Notes: generated by a model not told the origin, from the letters alone. A stretch of 64,000 nucleotides of DNA from Parietaria judaica (GCA_954871525.1 OX940864.1:18346001-18410000); one strand, 5' to 3'; counted from the stretch's first letter, positions 13,094 to 24,900 are shown. Numbers and translations: made by a program.

Positions 13094-13794
13094 ATTATAA
13101 ATTTATCTCTCTTTCTAAAAACTTCAAAACTCTATAACTTTTTTTTTTCGATTATCGGATTGACTCATATAATATATCATTGGAAAGCTTGCGACGAGAG
13201 GAATCCAATGATAGGTGTGAAGATATAGTTTTGATGGCTTAAAAAAACATGAAATTCGAATTTTTTTAATAAAAATAAATTAATAATTAATTTATTAAAT
13301 AAATAAATAAATAAATAATTAGCTAAATACTCTAATTAATTATTCGTACAAAAATTACACGAATACAATTTTATAAATAATTGATTAAATTAGTAAATTA
13401 TTTTCTTCATTAAATAAAATATGCTAATTATTTTTAATAAAAATAAAATTAAATAATAATTATATGTAAAATGTCATGAATAGTTTCGCAAATATCTTGT
13501 TTTCTTTTTAATTTTATACCATGAGAAATATTTTATATTTTATAATATTTAGTAAAATTTTAAATATATTTTTATAAGTATTTTCCAAATTTAAAATAAA
13601 TATAATTAACTTTTACTCAATATTATATATAAAAAAAACTTAATTAAAACTCAAAATTACATTCAGATCTCTATTCAGATCTTAGAAATCAAATAGTCTT
13701 AATTATCTCTCATTCAGATCCAGATGTCACATCTTATTATTCAGATGTGCATTCAGATTCAGATGTCCAGATCTTAATGTAAACAAACACACCC
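12834..13794. mobile_element. PIF/Harbinger-type MITE
   Basis: The ends GGCTGTGTTTGTTTGC and, inverted, GGGTGTGTTTGTTTAC form short TIRs. They are flanked on both sides by TTA (12831-12833 and 13795-13797), the 3-bp TSD typical of PIF/Harbinger. Inside, both ends repeat CAGAT/ATCTG words, and the middle is AT-rich with a (TA)n tract at about 13050-13088. No transposase. The family assignment rests on the TIR style and 3-bp TSD only. Confidence 0.65.
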
Positions 13795-13897
13795 TTACTC
13801 TACATATCTATACCAAGCATATACTACTAGGGGTCTCCTAAACCCTAGAGCTTCATTGTTGATTGCTCACAAAATACAAAAATAGTGTCCTCAACTA

Positions 13898-13977
13898 ATG
13901 CTTGAGATTGCACCATTTTGATTTGTCACACATTGATTAGCTTGAGATTGCACCATTTTGATTTGTCACACATTTAT
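13898..13977. repeat. Tandem duplication, about 40-bp unit
   Basis: A segment beginning GCTTGAGATTGCACC and ending TTGTCACACAT occurs twice in a row, near-identical. Confidence 0.85.
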
Positions 13978-14705
13978 ATATTCATAGACTAAACTTACAT
14001 ATATATCGTTTGAAATGTTGTGAAATTAATTCAAATTTGTGTTTCAAAATTTCTAGTGTGGAAAGAGAAGGATAATTTGTAAAGGGAAACTTGCAAAAAT
14101 AGCCTAAAAAAACACCATAATTGAAGTTTTGAACCATATTGAAAAAATAAGTGTTTCTAAACTTTGACCAATTTTAGACATATTTACCCTTAATTAATTA
14201 ACACCCACATTCCCTTGATTAACCCCCTCTTGAACACACGTTTTCTTCCATCTCTCCTTTCTCATCTCACTTCTCCTCGCTCTCTCTCCTCGTTCTCCAT
14301 AGAGGACTCGAACAACAACGAGTTCCAAACGCCGCGCCTCGAACATTTGCCGACCACTGAACCCCGCGCCTCTGTCGTGAGTCCGCCGTGCGCACACCCT
14401 CTCCATAAACCTCCGAGGTTCGTTTGTTTCACAGTTTTAGGTTGGTTTGATTTCTGGTTCGGTTGATTTCGCTTGAGGTTCGTTCGTTTTCTCTATGGTT
14501 TGTTCGATTGATTTAGCTTGGTTTGATTTCTGGTTTTTTTTTTTTTTCTAGGGTTTATTTTTCTTAAAGTTGGGATATGGAATCGTTGTTAAGTTGTATT
14601 TTTTTTATGGAAAGTTTAGTTTTTTTCTCTGTAAGACTTTGTTAGGAAGTTTGTTACAGTTTTTGGCATGAGCTTGGGAGGTTGGGGGATCGATGTTGAC
14701 GAATT

Positions 14706-15033
14706 GGGACAATTTCTTCAGATTTAGGGGACAATAATTTGCATTTTGGGGATAATTTTTGGTAATTTAGGGACAGTTTTCTGGGCAGTTTGCTTGAAGG
14801 TTGTATGGGTTTGAATCTTGGGACAATTTCTTATGATCCTTGGGGACAATAATTTGAAATTTGGGGACAATTTTTGGTAATTTAAGGATAGTTTTCTGGG
14901 CAGCTCGCTTGAAGGTATGAATAACATTCTTGGGACAGTTTCTTATGATCTTTGGGGACAGTAATTTGAAATTTGGGGACAATTTTTGGTAATTTAGGGA
15001 CAGTTTTTTGGTAGGTTGTATGATTAACATTCT
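14706..15033 (-). repeat. Left-arm array, about 3 units of 105-115 bp
   Basis: Each unit carries GGGACAATTTCTTATGATC, then GGGGACAATAATTTGAAATT, then TTTTTGGTAATTTAGGGACA and GTTTTCTGGGCAG. Read on the minus strand the units are open and give a repeating peptide rich in NCPK and NYQKLSPNF-type words. They are placed as the mirror image of the array at 16072-16530. Confidence 0.85.
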
Positions 15034-15691
15034 TCTCTCTTGTTTCAGATTTTCGTTTAGAGTTTCTTATCAATAGTTTCCAACAGTCGATCAGAAGTCC
15101 CCTCGACCAAAAAGGATGCTCAGAACTGGTTTTGTCTCCGTTGGATAATAATAACGACGATTCTGATTCCAATTTTGCTTAGACTATGGGCTCCCGAGAA
15201 ACTCGAACTACACTAAATCAACGACGATGTTAATTTACATCTCGACGCGTCATTAATTGATATTATGTATTTTTACAAATTTTTAGATGGTACATATGCC
15301 TTCTGTTTCATAGATGTAATGTCATTTTTGAAGAACAATTTAGTTGTATCTGAACATATATTGTTTATTATTAAATGATAATCTGAAAATGAGAAGCGAA
15401 ACTACGATTATTTGTGGATTATTACTTGCTTTATCATTAGTATAAATATGCCTGAAATCTACCTACGAAATCAATAAATAATTGTCTTGAATAATTCATA
15501 AAATTGTGCAATAAGTTGCAACACTCAAAATTTGTTTTATGATTTATCAAAAAATCCTACAAAATATTTATAATAATTCCAACAAAGTACTTAGAGTAAT
15601 CTTACAATAATTACCATCTGAATAATTCCACACAATACTTGTAATAATTCCCCAAAATCCTACAAATAAGTCGACATAATTACCCCCATGA

Positions 15692-16020
15692 TTTACATGT
15701 TACTCGGTTATGACCTAACACTCCACATTTCGAGCATTTTCAATGCTCCACAATGATTTCAACTCTTTCATACAACTTATCCATCAATTGGGTGTGACTA
15801 ATGTCCATCGGCGCTAAGAAAAAACTATTTTTCGCATTGGTGTAGTTCCACTTCTCATTTTCAAGAACCCTCTCGCCATCATGTTCGAGATATACATCCA
15901 AATCTGTTTCAGACGAAAGTATAAAATGAATTAAGAAAAAGCAAGAACAATCATAAATAAAAGGACATAAATAAGGATCAAATCATACCCATTGGTTTTG
16001 ACGTTGTGCCGATGAGAATA
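15692..16020 (-). pseudogene. MuDRA-like transposase relic (N-terminal domain and zinc knuckle)
   Basis: On the minus strand a short exon (about 15989-16020) meets a GT-AG intron (15988 down to 15904). The next exon reads DLDVYLEHDGERV, KWNYTNAK and MDISHTQLMDKLYERVEI, which resembles the N-terminal region of plant MuDR-type transposases. An in-frame TGA follows. The same frame then shows KCSKCGVLGHNRVTC, a CX2CX4HX4C zinc knuckle as found at the end of MULE transposases. The catalytic DDE region is absent, so this is a deletion remnant. The match is from memory of the family and should be treated as probable. Confidence 0.6.
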
Positions 16021-16071
16021 TGACAATGTTGATAAGAAACTCCAAACGAAAATCTGAAACAAGAGAGGAGA

Positions 16072-16530
16072 ATGTTAATCATACAACCTCCAATAAAACT
16101 GCCACAAATCTGTCCCAGAACTGTCCCTAAATTACCAAAAACGGTCCCCCAATTTCAAAAAACTGTCCCCAAGGATCATAAGAAACTGTCCCATGAATAT
16201 TACTCATACAACCTTCAAGCGAATTGCCCAGAACTGTCCCTAAATTACCAAAAACTGTCCCCCAATTTCAAAAAACTGTCCCCAAGGATCATAAGAAACT
16301 GTCCCATGAATATTACTCATCCAACCTTCAAGCAAATTACCCAGAACTGTCCCGAAATTAACAAAAACTGTCCCCCAATTTCAAAAAAACTGTCCCCAAG
16401 GATCATAAGAAACTGTCCCATGAATATTACTCATCCAACCTTCAAGCAAATTACCCAGAACTGTCCCGAAATTACCAAAAATTGTCCCCGAAATCGGAAG
16501 AAACTGTCCCAATTCGTCAACATGGATCCC
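16072..16530 (+). repeat. Right-arm array, about 4 units of 112-118 bp
   Basis: Units contain CCCAGAACTGTCCC, AAATTACCAAAAACTGTCCC, CCAATTTCAAAAAACTGTCC, AAGGATCATAAGAAACTGTC and CATGAATATTACTCAT. Read on the plus strand they give one open frame of 163 codons (16072-16563) made of a repeated peptide with NCP and KLSPR words. The array is the inverted counterpart of the left-arm array. The frame has no known domain and is best seen as a by-product of a repeat whose length is close to a multiple of three. Confidence 0.8.
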
Positions 16531-17638
16531 CTTAACCTCCCAAGCCCACGCCAAAAAGTGTAACAAAGCTCCTAAAAAGCCTTCCAGGAAAAAAAACCTA
16601 AACTTCATGCAACTTAATGAAGAAAAATTTCCAAAACTAACAAAGATTCCATAGCCTAACTTAATGAAGAAAAATAAACCCTAGAATAAAAGCAAACCAA
16701 CCAGAAATCAAACCAAGCTAAATCAATCAAAAGAATCACAGAGAAAACGAACGAATCTCACGCAAAATCAAACCGACCTGATGCGAAAGGAGAAGGGAGA
16801 CTGATGGCGGACTCACGGAGAGGACGTGCGTACGGCGGACTCGCGACTGATGGTGGACTCACGGAGAGGACGTGCTGCTTGAGTCGGTTCGAGTTCTGTG
16901 TGGGTCGAGTTCTTCGTTGCCTTGGTTCGGTGGTCGGAGGACGTGCGTGCTGCCTTGGTCGAGTGGGTCGAGTTATGTGTGGGTGAGGGATGGGAAGGGA
17001 AGACACGGGAAGGGAAGGAGGAGAGGAGAGAGAAGGAGAGGGAAATTAATTGGGTTTAATTAATGTGGGTGTTGATTAATTAAGGGTAAATTCGTCATAA
17101 ATTTGGGCAAAGTTTACAAACACTTATTTTCTCAATATGGTTCAAAACTTCAATTATAGTGTTTTTTTAGGCTATTTTTGCAAGTTTCCCTTTGTAAAAG
17201 TATATTGGCAGAGCGTTTGACATTTTTGTACAATGATAATGCTTCATATGCTTTTGCCATTGGTAACAAGACAAAACTACCCTAAAGAAAAATAGAAATA
17301 AAATAAAAAGTATATTGTATTGTACAGCCCATGTGTCACTGTTATTTCCTGCCTGTGAAGAAGGACTTGTACCATTCAATAGGGTGATGCCACGTGGCAT
17401 AGGAAGAGGACAAGAATGCCATGTTGGAGTGTGCACTTTGGGATCTTCATGACTAAATAAATGGAAGCTGTCTGTTATTACATCATGGTTTGTCCATTAT
17501 CATATCATGTGCCATTGCTGCACTAATTCAGCAAATGGATGTGTTAGATTAGACTAGCTAGGTTTATTTTGCATAATCTGGAGGGTTCTATTTATCCACA
17601 CATGACACACCATATTCATATTTCATACTATACGTGTG

Positions 17639-17672
<34 letters not shown>

Positions 17673-17952
17673 AAATGGTTCTTAATAGTCAAATTGAAAC
17701 GTTTGATTACCCAAATAGATAATTTTTTTTTTTTTTTTTTGCAAAATAGTCAAATTGATTAGGTGACTTTTAAATAATAGATTTTATACCTATAATACCC
17801 TTTTAATTAACCTATTTTTATTATTATTATCGTAATTAATTAAAAAGGAAATTATGATTTGTTTTTTAAAAATTTAAAATTTTCAAAAATTAAAATGAAA
17901 ACAATAATATCAATTTATATTTTCTGGAAAATCAACGATACAATATTTATCT

Positions 17953-18220
17953 TAACGTGTATTAACAAAGTTAATTTTTCTAAAAAATAAGAACAGTTAC
18001 TTGTTATACAGAAAAACTATATTATCTGTGTTTAATAATTATGTGAGTAAAAGTCTCAATTAACGTGTATTAACAAAGTTAATTTGTTTAAAAATAAGAA
18101 CATTTATTTGTTTTACTGAAAAAATATATTAATAGTGTTAATATGTATTTAATATGTAGATGATTATGTGATTAAAAATAAAAATTAACGTGTATTAACA
18201 AAGTTAATGTTAGAATGAAT
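17953..18220. repeat. Threefold degenerate repeat, about 108-125-bp unit
   Basis: The phrase TTAACGTGTATTAACAAAGT begins three successive units, each followed in the first two by AAAAATAAGAACA and a TTGTT...ACTGAAAAA or ACAGAAAAA segment. It lies inside MULE-like copy A. Confidence 0.75.
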
Positions 18221-18581
18221 GTTGAGAGAGAGAAAAATGGTGAAATTGAGTGGGTGAAGTCGAGAGAATGAGAGAGAAAAAATGAAGTTAAAATAGGTTT
18301 ATTTGAATTCCTTATGTTTAGGAATTAATATGTGGTAATTAATTTATTTGGGTAATTGATTCATATTCAAAAGAAAATATGATTTTTTTTCTATTTTAAT
18401 TGAATAATTAATTAATTTAATTATAAGGGTAATAAAGTCTTTCGTGATTTATTAATGTGGTTGATTGGCTATTTGGCAATATTAATCAAAAGGTTGGCTA
18501 TTTTGCAAAATAGTTTTTCTAGTTTGGCTATATGGCTATAGAGCCCTTATCAAAAGGTTGGCTATTTTGCAAAATAGTTTT

Positions 18582-19284
18582 TGTTTGAAACCTTGCGGCA
18601 TAAGTGCCATAAGTTTTGGGATTGGGCCAAACCGGGCCCACGTGAGTTAAATGAGTTGATTCATGTATTGATTAGAGAATCATGTAATTAATGAAATTTG
18701 ACTTATATGATAATAAAACCTATTAATTACATATTATCATATTTCCTATTATATGATGAGCTCATGTAAAATAGGAAACTAACATTAATTAGAGAGATAC
18801 ACTTTAATGTGTGTGTGCCTATTTAAGCAACCCAAACCCTAGAATTCGAATAATTCTCTCATCACCGAAACACTATTAACGATTTACTATTCACAACACT
18901 ATTGACATAGAGAGGATTCGAGTTCTAGAGCATCCCGAGAATCTTGTTCGTTTTCTAATCATCCTCGAAGAACTAGTATTCGGAGAAGGTGATTTCTGGC
19001 CATAAAGGTGTTCCGATTGTCGCGTGGTGGACTACGTAGAGGCCGAACATTTGAGCGGCTCGTGATCGACGTGGAGCAAAGGCTAGGCGCATCATCATCG
19101 CGAGAACAACGTGAAGATCCGTTCGTGGTTAAAGTACAGAAGCGTTCTGTAGAGAATATATTCTCAAACCGGTATGTATTATTTTGATTTAGCTATGTCA
19201 TCTCGATTGTATTGTTTTCTAGGATTCCCGGATATTCATATTCCGCATCCGAAAAATGCAGAAATCCTAAGAAAAAACCCAACA
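18582..19284 (+). repeat. Solo LTR (703 bp) with perfect 5-bp TSD
   Basis: It starts TGTTTGAAACC and ends AAAAAACCCAACA, with GTTTT on both sides (18577-18581 and 19285-19289), so the boundaries are firm. It contains a promoter-like stretch near TATTTAAGCAACCC at 18820 and a GC-richer leader. No matching internal region or second copy occurs in the window, so the superfamily is uncertain, though the TG...CAACA ends fit copia. It interrupts the repeated terminus of MULE-like copy A. Confidence 0.85.
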
Positions 19285-19429
19285 GTTTTTACTATTTTGC
19301 TATAGAACTCATATATATAATATATTATATATATTATATTATATAATATTATATATATTATAATATTAATATGAAGGTATTATTTTAGTGTTTGACCCAT
19401 TTGTTCGTTACCTTGCTCGTTTTGTAGTT

Positions 19430-19915
19430 TTGCGTTCGCAATATTTTCTCACGAGATGTTGGAATAATGATAGGCTTGGATTATAGTATTTACGGAATAA
19501 GTGTTATAGGATTAATTAAAATATTGAGTCATATATTTTTAAACTCATTTATTGTATTTAACATTTTTCGATCATATTCTATCTATTATACATAATTTCT
19601 TCTCAAATTAAGTTTTCACGTGAAAAATGATATGTCGATTTCTATTTCCTTATTTCGTTGCTTAGCATATGACTTTGTTGTGATATTTTTTTTACGAGAT
19701 GTCGAGATGATAGGCTCATATTATAATTTTATGTGTATACAAGTTATTTCGAAATATTTAGAAATTTAAGAATTATTGTTATCAAACTCCTTCATCTATT
19801 TTAATTTTTTTTTATCCTAATTGATTAATTTTCTATCCTGTTATTTTCTTCCCAAATTGAATTTTCACGTGAAAATTTATTAATCGATTCATATTTAGTT
19901 ATTTCGTTACTAAGA
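19430..19915. repeat. Degenerate tandem duplication, about 240-bp unit
   Basis: Two neighbouring blocks share, in order, ATATTTT.TCACGAGATGT or TTTTTTACGAGATGTCGA, GATGATAGGCT, TTCTTC.CAAATT, TTTTCACGTGAAAA and a TTATTTCGTT.CTAAG-like ending, with many substitutions. No coding potential. Confidence 0.6.
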
Positions 19916-20392
19916 AAATTATGCGGGTAATAATTTTTTTGAGCTTTTATATACAAAATTATATTCATTTTAAATTATTTTATCGACATAAAATAGCCCG
20001 TTAAATTATATAATTTATTGCAATAGCCATCTCATTATCTCAATCAATAATTTATCCATGAGATTAGTTTTATTACCACGATTACTTTTTATTTTTCTTT
20101 TATTAATAGTCGATATGATTTCTTCTACAAGTTGCTCACAAAATTGTATACATGACAAATGAGTTAAAATAGACAGATTCACAGAAATGGACATTTTAGA
20201 CTAGCTAGGTACCCCTATCAATTTAGCATATTATTTTTAGTTTCTCTCTAGGATATAATATTAGTATTGACTCCTTATTCACATTTCCACCACATTATGT
20301 GTATATTAATATTATAGATCACAAACTAGTTACTATAAGCGCCGAAACATATTTAATATCTTGCTACGGACTTTAAAATCGGATATCAACGA

Positions 20393-21094
20393 TGTTGGGA
20401 AGGATGTCACGACAAGTATATCAACACACAAGATTATAGCTCAGATTACCAAATATGCGTATAAGTAAAGAGACAAATGAGCACGCGATATTTGGTAACG
20501 CAGTTCGCGAACCCCTCGTGGGAACTTACTCTGAGGGGCACTGACCCATAAACTTTATTCCACTGGAAAACATTCAACAATGTTACACGGTCATACAAGA
20601 TACTTATAAGAGTTTCACAAGGGAATAGATAAACTCCCCCTCAAGACGATGCGCAACTGGTGATCCGACTCCAGGGAAAAAGTTTACTTCTCTTCAGAAC
20701 GATCTTGCGATTCTTCAACAGTCCACAGCCAGTCGTCACTCCACGAATGAGATCTCAAGACCCTCCAGCTCTGAATCAAGCCGATGTGTGTTTTTCGTTC
20801 AAAGTATTCGATGTTACAGCCACATCTAGCAAAGGCTATATAGGCCGGTCTTCATGGCATCCAAATAAGGCAATGATGGATTCCACGATCAGGGGGATTG
20901 ATGGTCCAACGGTAACCTTTAATCAGACCAATTCATCATCAATCAGATGATGATCACGAATGAGCTGGCTAATCGCGGTAATTGCCCAACGAAGATCTTT
21001 GACTCCAACAGCATATCTTCTCCATAAATGCGCAGATCTACAGCAACTTGTTGATCCTTCTATTGTAGTCTTTCAGACAATCTGTTTTACAACA
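20393..21094 (-). repeat. Probable solo LTR, minus strand
   Basis: The plus-strand edges TGTTGGGAAGG and CTGTTTTACAACA give TGTTGT...CCCAACA in reverse. The block is GC-richer than its surroundings. A reverse-strand CCTATATAGCC promoter-like site lies near 20845. It has no long open frame apart from a 96-codon one at 20660-20950 without motifs. Flanking pentamers (AACGA and CATAA) do not match, so the ends may be slightly off or the TSD decayed. Confidence 0.5.
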
Positions 21095-22164
21095 CATAAT
21101 GAAAAAACAAAAGAACTAAACATGTTCTTACATACGTAACATAAGGACTTAACACTTTTTTTTTTGTTATACAAAAAGAAAGAAATAAAAATTTAGAAAA
21201 ATAAATGAGTTATTAATGTTAATAGCAATATTATTTACCACACATGGTTTCATCTACTTTGCATAAATTTATCGCACATAAAGAATATGGGATAAATTAA
21301 GTTAATAGAGGCAAATTTTATTATTAAAAAAAAAGTAAATGATTTTACAGAAAAACGGAGTCTCGATCATTGATCAATGACTATTTTTATTAATCATTAT
21401 CAAAAGGAGATACAATATGATAGTAAATACGAATATTATAAGATGCTCTTACAATATCTTTAAAACAATATTAGCGAATTCTCGACTTTTGTCAAGGATG
21501 ATGATAATGAAGAGCATTATTGGAGAGAGATTATTGTTTGCATATTGCAATATAAGTATATAGCTGGCCTTGATAACAAAAGCCTAATTGCATGGATTTT
21601 GACCATTTGCCATTAAAAAGCTTGAAGCAAACCGTGCTTTTTGCCTCACATCACTTGGATTTGGAAGATTCAAACAAACATAGCCTTGATTGACTAACCT
21701 CTTTTCATGTTTATATATACATATAGAATATTTGCGGTATAAGTATTTAATCTTATATTAAATGTATTAAAATATTCTTTTTTTTAACAGTAATCGTAAA
21801 CTACAAATCAATGTCGAGGTCCAATTTCGTCCATGTCCCACTAATAAAGATCTGTTACAATATAGACACACAGTGGCGTAGCCACGTTAAGACACTTGCA
21901 GCCTGGGCTGCACCTCAAATTTTCAAGTTGTATGAGGTTGAGTTGGTGCACTAAGACATAAAGCTTGGTAAGAAATCCATGATGGGTACTTTAGATTACT
22001 GTTACATTTCTACAATTTATTTTTTTTACAACTTTAACTTTTGATTTTTATGATAGGATAATTACGATAAAAGTATCTAAAGTCAATAAATATGACGCGG
22101 TACATATTAAAATTAATTATGAAAATAAATTAATATTTATGTTCTTTTTAACTAGGTTTATACA
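21095..22164. other. AT-rich intergenic stretch
   Basis: No gene recognised. Near 21873-21895 the words CAGTGGCGTAGCCACG resemble the terminus of common plant DNA transposons (hAT-like CAGTGGCGGAGCCA ends), but a partner end is not clear, possibly because the gypsy element at 22165 split it. Confidence 0.4.
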
Positions 22165-23195
22165 TGTTAATGCGTAAAAATGGCTTTAACTTAGAATCGG
22201 ATCCAAGATTCGGGTCCCGAGATCGACCCGCTGAACACGTGGATAATTGAATGTCGAGTCAACGCGGGTTGACTAATGATTGTCAAAGCAGGAGGCAAAT
22301 CCGTCGTCTTGGATGAGTCTCCGGGCTGTCCTTGGCGATCCTCGGTGAACTTCCCTCGTGGGGGCGAAGTCCGTTTCACGGCAAAGCTCCTCGCCGAACT
22401 TCCCTCGTGGTGGCAAAGTCCGTATCACGGCGAAGATCCTCGTCCGGGCGAAGTCCTTGTCTTGGCGAAGCTCCTCGTATGAGCAGAGTCCTTGTCTTGG
22501 TAATATCCTCGTCTAGGCGGACTACGATCTTGATGAAGCTCCGAGTTGATCTTGATGATTCTTCGTGATTTCCCTTCCTTGGCGAGCTCCTTCGGCGAGG
22601 GAAGACCTGCAAAAAATGGTAGATTGGGCCCGTGCCCCGTCGTTTATGGTTGGGCGAGGCTGCCTACGTATCTCAGTTTAAGAGAATCAGGTCCCACGTA
22701 GTTTAGGGTTAGTGATAAACGGCGGGTGACTGATGATGTGGTTTGACTCGTCGGAAGTGTCGATGTTGGCGGCGCGGGGGTGACCCTTGGCCAGGTGGCT
22801 GGGTATTACCAGCGTGAAGTGTTCTTCGTCGACCCCGTCAGTGTAGACGAGCTTGTTTTGGTGATGGCCTTATCCCGACGAGGGATGCTCCTTCTCTGTC
22901 GACCTTTTCGGGGTAGGCAGGGGCGCCTTAACCTGACGAGGGATGCTCCTTGTCGACCTTGTCGAGGTTGGCGAAGACGCCTTAACCTGACAAAGGATGC
23001 TCCTGACGACTCGACGAACAAATTCTCTTGTCGAGGTTGAGACTCTACTCTAGATCTCTTCTTAGACGGGCATCTGCCAGCAAGCTCTCAATCCTTCCTG
23101 GGGGAGAGAGGGCGACTTTTTAGAGAGAGAAAGATAGAGAGAGAAGCTCTGGAGAAAGCTGTGAGTGAGTGTGGAAATGAGGAGGGGAAGGCTCC

Positions 23196-23203
23196 TATTT
23201 ATA
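23196..23203 (-). promoter_or_regulatory. TATA box in 3' LTR of the gypsy-type element
   Basis: TATAAATA on the reverse strand within CCTATAAATAGGAGCC; the same site occurs in the other LTR at 28669-28676. Confidence 0.6.
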
Positions 23204-23489
23204 GGAAAACCAATTCCCTGAAATTGCACCTTCTGGGGCCTGTGAATTTATCTCCTGCCATAGAGAGGTTGCTGAGGAGGGCCTCGTCGGTGCTTCTTGA
23301 TTCATCTTCGATGTCTTCTGGTTTTCCGCGAATTCGTTTGTTGAGTCTGGGGGAATCTGGAGGATTTCCCGGGGATCTTCGTGATCTCGGATCTCCTCGT
23401 CGTGTGGAATAATTATAAGTTATGCCCTCGTCAAGCTATGACGAGGGTGCTTGTCAGACCAAGGTCTTCGTCAGGCTCGTCACCTTGTC

Positions 23490-23670
23490 GGCATTGTCAC
23501 CTCGTCGGCCTTGTCGACTCATCGCTTCGTCGGCCTTGTCGGCTTATCGCCTCGTCGGCCTTGTCGGCTCATCCTCGTCGGCCTTGTCGGCTCATCGCCT
23601 CGTCAGCCTTATCGGCTTGTCACCTCGTCGGCCTTGTCGCCTCATCGCCTCATCGGCCTCGTCGGCCTTT
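23490..23670. repeat. Short tandem repeat in the LTR (about 24-26-bp unit)
   Basis: The words CTCGTCGGCCTTGTCGGCT, CATCGCCTCGTCGG and variants are repeated six or seven times. The partner LTR at about 28975-29045 has only two or three copies. The array has expanded or contracted since insertion. Confidence 0.85.
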
Positions 23671-24437
23671 CAAGGACCTCATCATCTTCGTCTTTTTTAC
23701 TCCGGGCCTCGCCAATGTCTTGGTTCGTCGGCCTCCGGTCTTTGACTTTGGTGATGGACTTTGACTTTTGTTGGTTGGCTTTGACCTTTTCCAAAAGGGG
23801 CCCAATTTTTATATGTTACTAAAAATGCACATAACATTAACCCCCTAGTTTCTTGGGTAATTGTATTGCGCGAGAAACTTTTCTTTTAAAACTTAAGCCA
23901 ACTTGTGTTATTTGGCGATAATCTGCGAATTTCCTTTAACCGGGTGTTTGTAAAATATTTTCGAAAATGTTTGCATAAATATGAGGGAAATAATTCGGAC
24001 ATAGTCAAAGACGTAAGCGAATTGATTAAATAAATCACAAATCACTTTTTATGATTTTACTAGATTTTCGAATTTTTAGAGGTTCGTAGGCGTATTTTGT
24101 AAAATAAATGCATTTTAAATTAATTTTGAACTCCGAAAATAAATCCATAAATAAATAAATAAATAAAATCAAGTGACATAGTAAATGAGAAAGTAAATAA
24201 ATAACTCGAAAATAATAATTGCGCATTAAGCTTAAAACTTTAAAATTCCTTAATTATTGCGCAATTTTTTATTTGTACTAAATATCGTAAATAATCAAAT
24301 AATTCATGAACATCTTGTCGACGAGGCCCGTGTACGTCGTGTAGTCTAGAAAAATCTTCTGGTGCGGCTCCGTTCGTCTTCTTGGAATGGTCCAGGGTCT
24401 TCTCGTATTTTCGTAGGAGGGCGAATATCTCTCTCAT

Positions 24438-24900
24438 TCAGATAACGGTCGTTGGATTTTTCGCGTCCTCTCCTGGTTTTCTTTGTCTGGCGATGCTGAG
24501 GTTGTTGACTCCTTCCCTGATGGCGGCGATTGTTGCTGTGCTCCGGCGTACTCCTTTCTTGTAGCAGGCTCGTGACTCGGCTTTACGTCCTCGCATGATT
24601 CTGACTCCGCTTGGCGTCGGGAACTTGACGAGTAGGTGATAGGTGGATATCACGGCTTGGATTTGGTTGAGCGTGGGCCTCCCGATGATGACGTTGTATG
24701 ACGAATGTATGTGGACGATGAGATAGCTCACCTTTCGAGTCACCCTAGGTCCGTCTTTGGCCCCGAAGGTCGTCGGCAGTTCGATGGATCCTTCAATCGT
24801 CACGCGTTCTCCATGCTATTGGCTATTTGTGCTTCCACGACGATGGCGTCATTGTGCGGGTGGTGGATGGTGAGAGCTTCGTCTTCAGTGAAGGTAATGG
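24438..24900 (-). pseudogene. Retropepsin-like protease remnant of the gypsy-type element (active site lost)
   Basis: The minus strand first shows ALTIHHPHNDAIVVEAQIAN, which matches the start of the plant gypsy protease region. Then, after a frame change near 24810, it shows TIEGSIELPTTFG and SSYNVIIGRPTLNQIQAV..STYHLLVKFPTPSGV, its C-terminal part. The segment between them, which normally holds the catalytic DSG/DTG, is missing. A deletion of the active site is therefore visible directly. Further downstream (to about 24240) the frame holds no reverse transcriptase motif. Confidence 0.75.

Larger units (their letters stand above)
14084..17190. mobile_element. 3.1 kb fold-back Mutator-like element with TSD
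   Basis: The termini are GGGAAACTTGCAAAAATAG and its exact reverse complement at 17190, flanked by the 8-bp duplication TTTGTAAA (14076-14083 and 17191-17198). Inverted similarity covers not only about 140 bases at the ends but also, more loosely, the GC-richer segments at 14230-14430 and 16750-17010 and the repeat arrays at 14706-15033 and 16072-16530. The arms could therefore pair over roughly 1 kb each. The middle holds a relic of a MuDRA-like transposase on the minus strand. The GGGAAA...GCAAAAAT ends and 8-9 bp TSD are typical of plant MULEs. The open frames in the arms come from the repeats and are unlikely to be genes. Confidence 0.85.
17674..19310. mobile_element. MULE-like element, copy A, carrying a solo LTR
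   Basis: The left end (ATGGTTCTTAATAGTCAAA, GAAACGTTTGATTACCCAAA, CCTATAATACCCTTTTAATT) and right end (GGTTGGCTATTTTGCAAAAT, GTTTGGCTATATGGCTATAG) match those of the Pack-MULE at 46517-49216. The last ~70 bases occur twice (18473-18546 and again after 18547). The second copy is split by a solo LTR and resumes at 19285, finishing near 19310 in a (TA)n stretch that hides any TSD. The interior has no coding sequence but a threefold repeat around 17953-18220. Without the LTR the element is about 0.93 kb. Confidence 0.7.
22165..23836 (-). repeat. 3' LTR of the gypsy-type element (1672 bp)
   Basis: In element orientation it runs TGTTATGTGCATTTTTAG...TTTTTACGCATTAACA. It is about 100 bases longer than its partner, mainly because of extra copies of a short GTCGGCCTTGTCGGCTCATC-like repeat at 23490-23670. 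A TATA box lies at 23196-23203 (reverse strand). Confidence 0.9.

Noticed and set aside
16072..16563. 163-codon open frame with repeated NCP/KLSP peptide
   Set aside because: Product of the repeat array in the fold-back MULE arm. The mirrored array gives similar frames on the other strand; no known protein.
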